From Cyanoderma ruficeps (Eukaryota > Chordata > Aves > Passeriformes > Timaliidae): DNA of 64,000 nucleotides. The notes beneath the pieces are model-generated. The model did not search any database. It was given only the letters and a program-made list of their open reading frames with translations, and was not told where the DNA came from. Below, in pieces: positions 32,470 through 45,100 of this stretch. The DNA is taken from NCBI GenBank assembly GCA_008694505.1, contig VZDJ01000049.1:2696748-2760747 (forward strand). Direction: 5' to 3'. The stretch's first letter is position 1, and every line of letters begins with the position of its first letter. A program made the position numbers and the translations under genes.

Positions 32470-33439
32470 CGAAGTGTTTTCTTACCAGAAGGATTTAAGC
32501 CTGGTGAATTCGGAATCAGACCTTAATTGCATCCCTTGTCAATCACTTTTAATCCGAGTGGCAGCTGGGGCAAGGAGACCTCACATATTTTGGCAAATCA
32601 ATGGTAAAATGACTTGGAAAACAGCAAGGCAAACTGATACTGTGATTAAATAACCAGCAAGGGACTCAGTTCCCATCCTTTGAGGGAACTTTCTCCAAAA
32701 TGTGCCAGATCTCCTTTCCAGAAGATGATAAATGCATTTCTGATGCAATAAATATCAAGGCTTCCATTTTAAAACGGACTGGAATCCTCATCCCTGCTCA
32801 CCACTGCAGATGCTCAGCTCTTCTGGGAACCACATCATTTGTTTTACTGCTTAAATATGGATCTGGAGGCTCCTCTCTGTCATATTCTTGACACGGTGGT
32901 TGAAGTGATAGAGTGAAGACATCCCACGATAAAAGGAAGGCAACCTGAATGTGTTAAGCAATTTTTAAATTATATCATCATTGAGGACCTAAATGTGGGT
33001 GGAGGAGTATTGTGCAACACACGGGTTTTTAAAAGCTTTTTTTTTTTTTCAACTTGAAGTGGTTTCTCCTTGTCTTTAAACATTTCCATCCAGTTCTGTC
33101 AGCGTGAGAGAACTTCTGAGCCAAAGTTTGAGAGCCACAAAATGTAACTCACAAGAAATTGTTGCTATAAGAGAAAAAAACCCAAATGCAATGTAGTGAT
33201 GAGCTGGTTTTCCTTATCTAGAGAGAACAAAAATACGAAAAGGAAATAAATAAATGCTTTTCTAGTGGAAAAGGCTCCTTGTGGGGAGATTCCTGCATCC
33301 ACACCGGGCTCTGCAAAATCACTTGGAGCCGAGGAGGGGGAAGGGAGGAGGGAAGATGGGCACGAGCACTTGGAAGGATCGGTGACCTAGAAAAGATTTT
33401 TAAAATTCCTTCGCTTCTCGCCATCAGATAAAAGCGGGG
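32470..33439. other. Non-coding, no recognised element
   Basis: AT-rich, with a T run at about 33038-33049. Nothing recognised. Confidence 0.5.
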
Positions 33440-33850
33440 ACAAAAAGCGAGTGACTCATCTTCTCTTGTTCCCTTCTAATAGTTTCCTAATGAAGTAATT
33501 ATCGTGTACTCGTTTGGAAACACACACAAAACAGGAGGCGAGACAGGAAAATCGAGGGGAGGGGGGGAGAAGCCTAATTAGCTGATCCTGCCTCCCTGTG
33601 GATCCATTCCCGCTCACACCCTGCAAGGATTACGCCAAAAAAATTTCCCCAAATCCGATTTTTTTGCAGATTTAATGCCCGGACACGTATACACGTAATT
33701 ACTCACTAATTAGTAGGATCAATTTCGTAGCTGAACACGCACTGAAATGTATTTATCTGCTAAAGGAACATGTAAAATCTATAGGAGGAGGTAATTCCTT
33801 AATATCAATTATTAGTTCAAATAATAGATCTAAAATAGATCTAAAGGATG
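33440..33850. promoter_or_regulatory. Candidate conserved non-coding element, homeodomain-motif rich
   Basis: TAATTA-type cores lie at about 33495, at 33575-33580 and in a perfect 10-bp palindrome ACTAATTAGT at 33705-33714. An 'acacgtat/acacgtaa' near-repeat occupies 33683-33698. Two exactly adjacent 11-mers ATAGATCTAAA lie at 33824-33834 and 33835-33845. No ORF and no transposon. Resembles a developmental enhancer by composition only. Confidence 0.35.
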
Positions 33851-34571
33851 TAATTGAGCTAAAATCAGCCAAGCTCCCAGGCACAAAAATCTGAAATACA
33901 AACAGCAAATTCCTTGTCTTTTAACCAAGCCCATCACAGTTACTACAAAATCCACCAGGAGCACATTCCTGTGAGACCAACAGTAAAAAGGTCTCAAGGA
34001 GATGTCAGGACATAACCTTTATCAGAAAAAAAAATCTTCAGAAATAAAGAAATTAATGTAGCTGAGGAACCTGCTGGAAATCACGGCCAAAATTTGGAGC
34101 AGAAGGGGAAATCCCTGCACTGATTTGCTCGATCAAATACATTGCACTTGATTGTTATTTAGAGAGTTTTCAGAGCTGGGTTTTAATTTGGTTTAGGACG
34201 GTTTTCCTTTAGGGAAGGACGATTCTAGGCAGTTTTTGGGGGAAAGGCTGGGATCATTGCTGCCGATGGAATGTGCCCAAGGCAGATAAACCCTGTGGGC
34301 CAAAGTTTCCTCCTCACAGCCACTCCTGAAACTGGCCCGGGGCAATTCTGGTGTTTTGGGTTTTCAAGATCTGTTTCCCCATCTGCAAAGGGGGTGAATT
34401 TATCTTTTGAAAAGAGCTTTAGAATCCAGGGGTGAAAAAATATGTTTGGTGGCCACTAAATCAGAGTTACATCCTTTGCCACCTGTCTTGGCTTTTATTT
34501 TGCAGAGGTGGAAATGAAAATGAGTGAAGGAAGAGATTCAGTTTTTCTGTAAAAACAGGAAAAATTATTTC
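33851..34571. other. Non-coding, no recognised element
   Basis: AT-rich sequence without open frames of note. No repeat recognised. Confidence 0.5.
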
Positions 34572-34614
34572 AATCCATCCATTCATCCCTCCATCCATCC
34601 CTCCATTCATCCAN
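34572..34614. repeat. (CATC)n-type microsatellite with one N
   Basis: Imperfect CATC/CATT/CCTC tetranucleotides for about 42 bases, ending at an ambiguous base at 34614. Confidence 0.88.
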
Positions 34615-35232
34615 ATCTTTCTTTAGCCGAATGAGGCAAAAAACACCTAATTAAAGATGAAAAGTAAATCAACAACTTCAGTTCTCCAAAGCTGCAACGC
34701 GAGTCCATCTCAGTTAACAGAAGAGTTTTATTGTGATGACTGCCCTGCCAGCTTTTTATGAAGGTTTAAACTGCCTCCAAACAATTTTCTTCCCAGGAAA
34801 AACCCACTCCCTTGATGTTTGCGCTGAGAAGAAAGCCCTTATTCTCAATTTTCCATCATCCGTGTGCATGGGCAAATTCTCCCTGGCTAACCGAGTGTGA
34901 ATCCAACAGTTTTGGCTGAGCTGCAAAGGAGAAGTGATCCCAAATATTATCATGGAAAAGGAAAACGCGGCTCTGGTGGAGGCGGTTGGTGGATCACGGC
35001 AGGTTTTGAGGCTCCCTTTCTCTCCCTCTTTTTTCTCCCTTCTCCATTCTCCCTGGAGTTATCCTCACAGGAGGGCCCGGCATTGCCAAAAGCGGGGTCT
35101 GGAGATGAATGTTGTGTTTTCAGAGTTAACAGGAGTTGGTTCCTCGGGGTTCACGGCCGTGTCACGGCGCGCGCCCGACTCCCACACGCTCTGAAACTTG
35201 ATCTTACACCTTGCCTTTTATGAAGATGAAAT
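34615..35232. other. Non-coding, small CpG-rich spot at 3' end
   Basis: Mostly AT-moderate. CpG is enriched at about 35145-35180 ('gtcacggcgcgcgcccgact'). No recognised exon. Confidence 0.45.
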
Positions 35233-35248
35233 NNNNNNNNNNNNNNNN
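35233..35248. other. Assembly gap, 16 N
   Basis: Sixteen N not flanked by an obvious homopolymer or microsatellite, unlike most other gaps here. Actual missing length unknown. Confidence 0.98.
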
Positions 35249-36740
35249 GAAATCCTTGGCAGGTGATTATTTTGCTTTCTCACATCATATCAGACGCTTT
35301 AAGCACCAGCCTGCCTGCTAAGAGCCAGCTGTTGGGGAGTGAAAAAAGGGAAAGAAAGCTCAGAAAGCCCAGACAAACCCCGCAGTGGCAGACTGCAGCC
35401 ATCCCAGGAGTTTTCCTGGGGTTTCATTGCCAAACAGGGAATGCAGGTGATTTAAAACACTGGTGCCCGGATCAAAGTTAAGTCAGGAAAATGTACAATG
35501 AAGCAGGAAGGCAAGATTTCTTCTTCTGGAAGAATCAGGGCAGAGTAGAGGCCTGATCCCGTATTTGTGACGGAGACTATCTTTGCTGTTACACAAATGT
35601 GAGGTGGGGATTTATTGCTCCTTTGATGGATAAACCTGGGGGTGACAACTCCCCTCAGTCCTCCCCACCCTGTTTTGAGCCCAGCTGAGATTATTTAGAT
35701 GATTCCAGGTCGGTCCTGGGCATGAAGTGCATTGATCTCCCTGGAGAGAGGGGCCTGGCTGGGCACGAGGGAAGGGTTAACTGCAGAGCTGAGAGCATTC
35801 CCACTTTGGGAACGATGCCCTGAGGTGTTTTTCTTTTCCACAGGCCTTGCTCTGGTCCAAACGAGTCAGGAGATGGGCAGGCCTTTCTTCCAGAGGGAAA
35901 TGAAGAGCAGGAGGTGCCTGACCATCCTCACCCTCAGCTGCCACCTGCAGCAGAGATCACAAATCATTGTCCTTTGTCCTGCTGCTTTTCCATCCAGGAT
36001 AGCCCGGGGTACAGCTGGCAACGTGCTGACCCTGATCGTGGTGACTGCTTAAAAACACTTTCACTTTTGTAAGAAACCTTTCCTCTGTGCAAGCCGAGGG
36101 AGATCGTCCTGGATATTCCCACCCAGAAGGGGAGGGGAGTGACGAGAAACCCCTCGGTGAAACAGATGTGCCGGGAGGATTCCTGTCTGGGAGCAGGGGG
36201 ACTAAACGGGACATGTCACGTAGTGTGCAACTCCTTGGCAGTGGCTGCGCAGGGTTTCCTTCTCTGTCTGATAAAAATAAAGTTTTTCATTTGCCAAGAC
36301 TATCAGAGCAACTGTTTGCTCTTCGCTGGGACCAAGGGAAACAGTGTTTCTTCCACTGTCAACAAAAGGAACGTATTCATGTCTCAGACCTGCTTTTCCA
36401 CGTGCACACGCCCCCTCAGAACGCCGATTTTAAATCATCCTGAAACGCGTTCAGTGTCTCTGTGCTGGATGCTCATTTCCTTAGAAAAGCAACCACGGGA
36501 CGATTTTTCCCTGGTGCATCTCCAGAATTTGGCCCAGCTCGGGCTGTTGAGCTGTTTTTCCTTCCTTTCCTCCCTCTCAATGTAATTGCTCGCTTCCAGC
36601 TACTGTGAGCCTGACCCAAATCCCACTGTGGTCCATGGGAAACCTCCTCTGGGCCAGGGTGGGCTGGGTTATAACCCAGCCTTGTGGTAAAAGGGAACTG
36701 GAGGAGGGATAATTTTGGGACATCTGGGCTAGTTCTGGTA
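35249..36740. other. Non-coding, no recognised element
   Basis: Overlapping frames at 36087-36585 (+) have no recognised domain. No repeat or RNA gene seen. Confidence 0.45.
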
Positions 36741-37386
36741 CCAGGTCTCTTCAATGCTTGTCTTTATCAGCTCATTAAGCATGGAGCAAGAGGCTGCTGC
36801 TGTCTGACCACAGCAAACCTCACAGGCACTTTGTTTCTCTCTAGAAAAACACATTTGGAGACTCTGGTAGGGAAAGGAGCAGAAATCCCTGATGGGATGG
36901 GGTTGTGCTCATGTATGCCCTCTGTCCTCAGTGGATACAAGGGAAGCATTTGGATCATATAATTAAAAAAATGCTTCTATGTTTTAGGCCCTCACTTAAC
37001 CCAAATAAAAATCTGAGGGTGTTGGAAGCTGGATGAGTTTGACCATCAAATATGCCAAATGCACCAGGTCTCTTCATTGCTTGTCTTTATTTCCTCATTA
37101 AGCACAGAACAAGGCATTGCTGCTGTCTCACCACAGCAAACCTCACAGGCACTTTGTTTTCCTCTAGAAAAACACATTTGAAGACTCTGGTAGAGAAAGG
37201 AGCAGAAACTCCTGATGGGATGGGGCTGTGCTCATGTATGCACTCTGTCCTCATTGGATACAAGGGAAGCATTTGGATGATAAAATAAAAAAAATGCTTC
37301 TGTGTTGTCAGTCCCTCACTTAACCCAAATAAAAATCGGAGAGTATTGGAAGCTGGATGAGTTTGACCATCAGATATGCCAAATGT
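36741..37386. repeat. Tandem duplication, 323-bp unit, two copies
   Basis: Copy 1 is 36741-37063 and copy 2 is 37064-37386; both begin CCAGGTCTCTTCA. Shared blocks include 'accacagcaaacctcacagg', 'ctagaaaaacacattt', 'gtgctcatgtatgc', 'ggatacaagggaagcatttg' and 'agctggatgagtttgaccat'. About 90% identity by eye with virtually no net length change. Each copy holds a 60-75-codon open frame encoding a similar Cys-rich peptide (for example 36684-36962 and 37052-37288), interesting but with no recognised family. Confidence 0.96.
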
Positions 37387-38580
37387 AACATGTTTGGTAT
37401 CACAGTCTTTCATGAAGAAAAAAAAATGCAAATAAATCAATTTTTTGTCTTGGCAAAAGTGTGCTCAAATTGATTTTATTCTTTGGGGCTAAGATTAAGG
37501 CATTGCTGACACATCAAGGAGCTCCTGGTTTGTTTATCCCAGATTTGGGCAAGCTTGGAACTGATTGTTGGAACAGTTTTCTTGGACAGTAATTTTCCCA
37601 GCAGTAATCAATTTATTTTATATGGAGATTTAGAAGTTTACCTGAGCGTGAGATAAATCTTAGCACTGCTTAAACAATATCCTCACCTTTTCATCCTGAA
37701 GTTTCACCCCAAAATGCAAATTTTCCCTTCTCTCCCTGTGTTCTCTCATTGCTTGCAGGATCTGCAACGCCCTCAAATCGCCCTGAACCCAAATTTACCC
37801 CCACCCACTTCACACAGCACAGGAAAACTGAAACCCTGGATTTTCCAAGGGCAGCTACACCCTTTTGGGAATTGTTTGGAGCTGTTGTCGCTGTCAGGAA
37901 TAAATATTAGGGAAAGAAATTTCTTTGTCAAGGGTTTTGGGGTCCTGAAGCAGGGGACACTGCTACCAAATGTGTCACAGCACCCGGGACCATCTGTTGG
38001 TTTTGCCTGTTTTGCTTTAGGCAGGGACAGAAATTGTTTCTGCAGCTCTAAAAATCGCTTGAAATGTTGATTATCAGCCCTGAAAAGCCTGTGCTTTAAA
38101 AACTGGGATTGATTAATTCCTGCCTCTACATATTCCTCTGTGTGTGCTCATGGGATTGTAGTCAAAACCCCCTGAATTATGGCTTTTAATATGGGAATTT
38201 TAATACGGAAATGATGGTTTTTATATGGAAATTATGGTTCTTGTGCAGACACTTTCAATCCAGTGACTGGATCGAGGAGGGCCAGAATGAGACGAAAATG
38301 ATAATTTCCCCCATACTATAATACAGGACCAGCAGCACTTGTCATAACAGGCGAACAAAAAAAAATCCCAACCCCCCCCTAAAAATTTGTAGTTGAAATC
38401 CAGCCAGCGAACACCAGGAAAACAAATCGTTTAATTTCCAAGACACCCTCAATATTTTCTCCTGCGAGGAGAAACAAGGATTTCTTCCCAGCAGAGCAGC
38501 ACATTTGTAGGCGGCAGGCTCATTATTTTGGTAGTGGAGGGATAAATCAGGGGGGGCCCCCCTTGTTATTTTATTTTCGC
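37387..38580. other. Non-coding, no recognised element
   Basis: AT-rich sequence with a short internal echo 'atggcttttaatatggg / atggtttttatatgg' near 38180-38230. The frame 37714-38070 (+) has no recognised domain. Confidence 0.5.
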
Positions 38581-38960
38581 AGCGTACTTTAAAAATACTC
38601 ACACGCCCACCTAGTGCTTCCTCCTCGATAACACCCGCGGCGGGGGGGGGGAGCCGGTGTCACCTTCCACAAACAGGTACTGTTGACACCCAGCTTGTAA
38701 AACAGAATTATTTCAAGCGGGGTGAGAGCCAGCTCAGGGAAAAAGGCGCAGATAACGCTGCCTTATCAGCCAATATTCGCCGAAAAACACGCCCGCCCGC
38801 CCGTTTGAAGCCCCGCGTTTGTCTGATGCGCACACGCACTCTGCTGAGCCTTTTCCAAAACCAACAGTGTCTCTGATTGGTCGCGCCGAGCAGACGATGA
38901 TGTTCAGGAAGATGAAAATAATATTGGCCCAACGAGATGAGCTTTGTGTGTAGAGGTTGT
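38581..38960. promoter_or_regulatory. Promoter-like or enhancer-like CpG patch
   Basis: CpG-rich island inside AT-rich DNA. An inverted GATA pair AGATAA (38750-38755) and TTATCAG (38763-38769) abuts a CCAAT at 38770-38774. Two reverse CCAAT cores (ATTGG) sit at 38876-38880 and 38933-38937, and a GC-box-like 'cacgcccgcccgcccg' at about 38788-38803. A G run is present at 38642-38652. No TATA box or supported coding frame; the antisense frame 38708-38992 has no domain. A TATA-less promoter of an unannotated transcript is one reading, an enhancer the other. Confidence 0.42.
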
Positions 38961-39062
38961 GGATTTTCGGCTCCAGCTCGGGTTGGAGTCACAAGAGTTG
39001 ACCGCAGCCAGCGCTTAAATGAGATTTAATGAAGCTGTTTTGGCTCAGGGCAAGGTAACCAG

Positions 39063-39080
39063 ACACACACACACACACAC
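39063..39080. repeat. (AC)9 microsatellite
   Basis: Nine dinucleotide units. Confidence 0.92.
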
Positions 39081-41587
39081 AGAGCGTGGAGGAGAGAGTG
39101 CTGCTAATGCTCACTAGAGCCTTTCCAAAAAAACCAGATTGTTTTTTTCCTTCAAAACAGCATGGAGATGATATAATTCCTGAATTTTTATGAGGTTTTT
39201 CCCAGGAGCCTGGAGATGGTTTCATGTGTAACGAACATGAACTCAGGGAGAGGAAAAATGCAGAAGGCTGGAAAACCCACCAAACCAGAGAGCCATTATA
39301 AGAAAAAAAAAAAAATTTGTGGGGAGGTTAATGTTTGGAAAAAGAGAAAGGAAAAGTGGTGGCATCCCAGATTTCCAAACCTCATTAAATATATTTTACT
39401 CGTGGAGCCAATAGTTGAGGGTTGGCGCTGTGGCATTTCGCTGCAGCGGAGCCGTGCCCTGGATGCCACTCAACCTTCAGAAAACACCTTTAAAAATGTA
39501 CCCTGCTCTGCTTGCTGATTTCCCCAGCCAATGTAGGACTCTGTCTGCGGGTCTGAGAATGATTTCCTTCAATTCTCCCCACTTCTCGTCCATTGCTAAA
39601 TCCCCCTGGAAATTCCTCTGCGTTCATCGGTGAGGGAACAAAGGTCCTGCCTGCCAAGGCAAGGCTTGGCAGACAGCAAAATATCTCATGTGTTTACTAG
39701 GTGAAACATCTGGATTATTGTCCCGGCATTCAGCAGAGCTGTTCACTCGTGGATCAGAGTTAGCTGTACTCAGGGATTGGGATTTAACGGGATAAATGTC
39801 TCGTAAATGGGAATGAGAGCAGCACGACAACAGCGAGACCTTCGCTCGAGGAGGTCGATTTTTGCTGCTCAAAAGCAGCAAACGACCGGGGCTGTTTGTA
39901 TCTGCGAGGATTCCATCTTGCCTGGATCTGCATCCCTGAAATTTCACCCTCTAAAATTAGTCTTAACCATCAAAAATTGGCCTGGCTCGGGCTCCAAGTG
40001 TGGTTGAACCACCGGCTCCCATCCCTGAAGCGAGAAATTTGCCAAGGCTGTCTCGAAATTTGGACACTGTTCATCAAAAAGTCAACCCAGTTTAGCTTGA
40101 AAGGTTCCATCTTGCAAATAAATAGAAATTTAAAAAAAGTGCTTCGTCCCAGGCCTCCCAAACTGGGTTATCCAGCTGAAAGTCTGCTTCTTCTCTTGTT
40201 TTCTATCATTCCCTTCTTTCTCCTCCCCTCCCCATTTTTATTTTAATCAGCGATTTTCCTCAGTGAAATTCATTGCTTTGGGCATGGCTTTTTCGAACCA
40301 CACACATTTCGAAGAGCCACTTGCCAAGGAACATCTGTAAAAGTATTTCTAGATGTTTGGAATTTCCTAGCAGTAGTAGGGAAGTTGGGGTTGTTTGAAT
40401 CTTTCACTCAGCAGGAGGAAAATTGAGCTCAACATGTTTATGAGTATAAAAGCCATCTGTTTGATAGGGACCCTGGAAGAGGACTGAAGGTCTGACTCTG
40501 AGATGATGAAGTGAAGAAGAAAGGTTTCTGTTTCCTGTTGCTGAGAATTAATTATGCTGTTAATAGTGTGTTAGAAGAAGTAGGAGTGCTTTACGTTATT
40601 ACTTAAGCCCGAAAAAATAAATACGACTTTAATGAAAAGCTTTCCTGAAGAAAAATCCACCAGAACTTTTTTAAAGAGCTGGTCACGTACCCAAAAACAT
40701 TTATGTGCTGGGATGCTTCTCCCTAAATGTGGTCTGGCAAGGGTTTTTCCTCCTCCTTTTCCATTTCTTTGTGGGTGAAATATTGGTATTTTTAGGAAAG
40801 TGTCTTCCTTATGAGCCAGGCCATCACCTCCAGCTTGGATTTAAGTTGTCACGTAAAAACGCTTGCTGTCACCTTGTTTTTTGCTGCATTTCTTTCCATT
40901 GGTGTTGCTTTGTGGGTTCCCTGGGATGCCCAGAGGAAGGAGGGCTGGGAAATCGGATTCACCCTGTTGGTGGGAGTGGAAATTAGCCAAGAGAAATGGG
41001 AGATCCCCCACTAGAGCTGAAAAAAATAATTCCACAAAAATACCCCACATCCAGATCATGGGCGGGAGCTGGGCTGCTCAGAGGCATTTTTGGAGGAACT
41101 AAAATCCCTCTGCTCTTTGTGACAGGAACCAGGGGAGATGAGGCTGTAATTTTACCACTGAAACTATTTTGGTTTTTTTCAGTGTGGGGTGAATAGACTC
41201 AGCGCTCCCTCCCTAAAACATTGTTCAGATAATTCAGGTCAAAATGTATTTACCACAAGACGATTTTCTGATGCTTTACAGTGAAACAACTTATCTGCCA
41301 CAAATCAGCCATTAAAGGTCATTGTGAATTAAATCATTATGAACAAAATATGAAAACGGGTGGTTGAACTACATTGTCTAACTTTAAATTCATCAGAAAT
41401 TATTTATTAGCAAGGGTTTCTGCATGTGTTAAGGAAGCAGATACTCGAAACCAACTGGTTCTAAATGGTAAGAAAGAATTTAAAAAATATAGTTTTGGCT
41501 GCAACTTTTTGGGGTTTGATGGGGGGGTTGTGTATTTTTTTGTTTTCTGTGGACGTGGGTTTGTTGTGGACTTGGCAGTATTGGGTT
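39081..41587. other. Non-coding, no recognised element
   Basis: A 13-base A run lies at about 39303-39315. Frames on both strands lack domains. No interspersed repeat recognised. Confidence 0.5.
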
Positions 41588-41644
41588 AAGGGTCGGACTC
41601 AATGACCTTAAAGACCTTTTCCAACCCAAATGATTCCGTGAATC
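41588..41644 (+). mobile_element. Short CR1 LINE 3'-end fragment
   Basis: 'ggtcggactcaatgacctta' plus 'aagaccttttccaacccaaa' and 'tgattccgtgaatcc' match the final 60 bases of the CR1 3' end, including two decayed terminal repeats. Very short, as in heavily 5'-truncated copies. Confidence 0.9.
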
Positions 41645-41939
41645 CATTTCTGTGGATTTGAAATCCACCAGGAAAGCCCAGGCTGAGGCAGGCACTAACT
41701 GGGAATGGAAAATATCCCCGTCCACAGGATATCTGCGAGCAGGCCACTCGCAGAGCTCCTGCACGGAGGATCTGCGGCAGGAAACCATCCCAACGCCCCT
41801 GCACAGCACAGAAACTTCCTGCCCTTTCCCCCCCCCCTTCTCCCTTCTTATTCTGGGCTCCCTCCAGCTGCAGAATCCCCCCTTTTAAAATTCAAATTCT
41901 CGTGGCACAAAGCTGAATAAATACGGAGGGTGGGGAAGG
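41645..41939. other. Non-coding spacer
   Basis: A pure C run of about ten lies near 41828-41837. Nothing else recognised. Confidence 0.5.
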
Positions 41940-42165
41940 TGGGCCGAGCTCCGGCACACACCGCCTTTTGTCCCTGCTGGCTCGGGGACGGAGCTGGGGG
42001 ATTTTGGAGGGCTGCCAGCAGGGCAAGATGCCACCAGTGTTTTTTTCTTTGGTGCCTTGTAAAGCCCAGGTGAGCCCCGACACCGTTCCGTGTGGACACT
42101 CGGGGCTTTATGTAGGAACCGTTTGGAGCGTGCGGAGCGCCGAGCCGCCTGTCATGGCCGGCAGG
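41940..42165. promoter_or_regulatory. Small CpG-rich patch
   Basis: Local CpG enrichment, strongest at 42078-42160 ('gagcgtgcggagcgccgagc'). It is short and has no core promoter motif I can identify. The overlapping minus-strand frame 41848-42363 has no recognised domain. Confidence 0.3.
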
Positions 42166-45100
42166 ATTTGGGTGTACAAAGAAAAATACAGCTGAGCTAA
42201 CAGAGCTTTGAAAAGGAGCTGACTTGGGTGCCTGATAGCCCCTGAGTAGGGCTTGCTTGTCAACATCGCCAGCCGAAAAATCTCCCGAAATCTGGGCCTT
42301 CAACCTGAATGTCCAGGGAGAGCCAAAATAACACATTATGAGCGTTAATGCAGTTGAAAGCAAAACCGCATGTTTTCCAAAGGGTTTAAAAGCTCATTTG
42401 AAGTAGGGCAAAGGGTCAGGAAAGAAGGAGTCCCATTTATGGAGCTCTGGCAAGTGTTTCCAAGTGAAGAAGCCCCACTTAGAGCATGCACACTCCGTTG
42501 GATCACTGCTGCCCTTGTCAGAGGCAGGAAGAGAGGAGATGCTCGCCTTTGCTCAGACCTGCAAACTCCAAAAGTTTCCCGACATCCCCCTGAAAAACGG
42601 GAAAGAAACAGCTCTTTGTTAGGAGGGAGTGGAAAGAGCAAAAGCCCAAATGGTGGTTTTGGGTTTTTTTTTTAATTTTTAAAGGGTTTTTTTAATGCTT
42701 AGGCAATAGGAAACAAACCAACCCCAAACTGGGTGTGTTTTATGGTGCTGAGTTTTTGCTGGGTGTTCTGGGGGGGGGTCAGCACCTCCCAGGGCAGGAC
42801 ATGAGGGGTTGATGAGCCAGGATGGGGCTGTGATGGAGGGAGGTGTGGGGGTCACTCCTGCTCCTTGCTGCCTCCAGCTCTTTATCTCCATCCCAGAATT
42901 TCTGGTCGTGCTTTTGCTTTGGGATTTGCCCCTTTGCACTCTTTTGTTTCACCTCTTTTGTTTCTCAAGAAGTGACATCTTTTGTAATCACTCAGAAACC
43001 TTTTCTGCCACCCAAATCACCCTTCTGACTCCTGTTACCCACAGCACCTGATCCTTTTCCTGCTGTCCCAATTCAGAGGAGCAGGGAATGAGGGACAGGC
43101 AGGATGCTCCGTGCCCTATTCAAAGTCTGAAAGCACCAGAGAGGACCAGGATGGCTGGAGCCAAATTCCTCAGGTCTGGAGACGCTCCATGAGCCTGTAA
43201 AGATGTGATGGAGAGAAGCTGTCAGGCTACCTGCCTCACAGGACCACTGCAGGGTTCTTGCCAGCACACCTGGCTTGTAAAAACCCAGCAGGAGCCACCA
43301 GGATTTTGCCCCTCGGGGACTGGTTTCCAGGCAGTGCAGCCTTTGGTGTGAATTTCTCGGTCCCACTTTAAAAAGCTGCAAAATTTCCTTGGTGCCAGGT
43401 CCTGCTCAGAGTGAATCCTGCCCATCTCACCGTCCCAGGCCTGCAAAAAAACACGGAGCGTAAAATGTAAAATACTCACAGCAGGTTTGTCTGCTTTTTC
43501 TCCGGGGATATTTTGAGGGGGGGACGTGGGGGTGGAAAAAGGTGTTTCTGTTAAAAAGAAACACATCCCTGGTCCAGAGGCTGGAGCTGAGAGCAAAGGG
43601 AACATTTTTGTCTGAGGCTCCAGTTAAATCACTGGCAGGACATCACTGCTTTTGGAGCACTTGAACTCGGCTCCAACACAAATCCATAAAAAGCTGCTAA
43701 GTTGTGATGAAGGGGAGCCCCGGTGGTAATGAGTTTACTCCAGGCCTTTAGGGCGAGCTGCAAACTCCTGCAGGGCCAGCACTCTGCCGTTCCAGCAGGG
43801 CAGACAGGTATTGCTGTGCTGTCCTGTCCCTCCAGGACCTTCCCCTGGCTGTGTCCCTGCCAGAACCCCTGGAGCAGATCGGGAGTAGATCAAGAGGTGT
43901 TGATCTGTGTCTCCATTACGACTTCCAGCTCTGTCAGAGCCTTGGCTGGGGCAGCAGCTCGGGCTGGTGGTTTTATGGGGATGAATTGGATTAAAAGGTG
44001 AGAGAACTGGAGGGACAGAGCACGGTGTGGATCAAAGCTCCCCGGGGAGTGTCTGCTGGGCACCGAGCGCAGCTTTAGGTGTGTCCCTCGCATTAAACTG
44101 GAATTCATTTCCCTTCAACACAGGCACGGGGAAGAGGAGAGGAGACATGAGCCTAAATAACATCCAAGTGAACAGTTTCAGACAAGCCAAAAGCTGTCTG
44201 ACACATGGGGAAAACCCACAGCGATCAGCAGTTGCAGAACATCCCCAAAAACCACCCCAAAAGCCACCCCCAAACCCCGAATATCTGCGAGGAAAAGGGG
44301 GAGACAGGGTCCAAATGCATGAGGAGCCCTTTCCTTTGGGGCTGTGAGTGGTGTAAGACCCTTTGGAGATCACAAAGACTCCTGAGGTGCAAATTCTGGG
44401 AGATTTTGGCCCAGGGAGGGAGGAGATATTCCCTGGACATGATGGAGAACCTCAGCCTCCTAATCCAGCTCCGGGGCACCCCCTGGACACTGGAGTGGCT
44501 GGTGCCATCTGATACCCTTCATTCTGCAAATCAATCCCAGCCCAGGGATTGGTTTAAATCCCAGTGTGGGATTGATTTCATCCCAGCATGGCATTGATTT
44601 AAATTTTTGCTCTGCTATAGAAGCAGCTCTGGATTTGGGGATGTTTTGGGGTGGATTTGTGGCTTCAGGAAGGATAAAGCAGCAGGACAAGTCACAGGTT
44701 GCATCCTGCAGAGCAGTGCAGGGGGATGGCTGAAGTGTTCCACCTTTAGTTGGCAGATTTTGAAGATTTTGGGGTTGATAAGAGGGACGATGAAAGCTGG
44801 AGGAATTCAGAGATGTGTCACCCTGCACTTTTTCCTGCAAGGCAGAACCTCCTGGCTCCCTGCAGCAACAAAATCTTTCCCGTGTCCGTATTTCCCCTTT
44901 CCTTTGGAAATCAGGATGGTTTGAGGGGTCTCTGCATCTGAGAGTCTAAATTAAATATTGACTAAGAGGTTTCATGTGAGCTCGAGTGTTTTTAAAAAAA
45001 TCTAAATGAATCCCACAGGGCGAGCTGAGGGCTCCAAAATAGATTCCAAGAGAATAAAGGGTGTGTGAGTTAGAGGCATAGGAAAAGTCTCAAATGGCAG

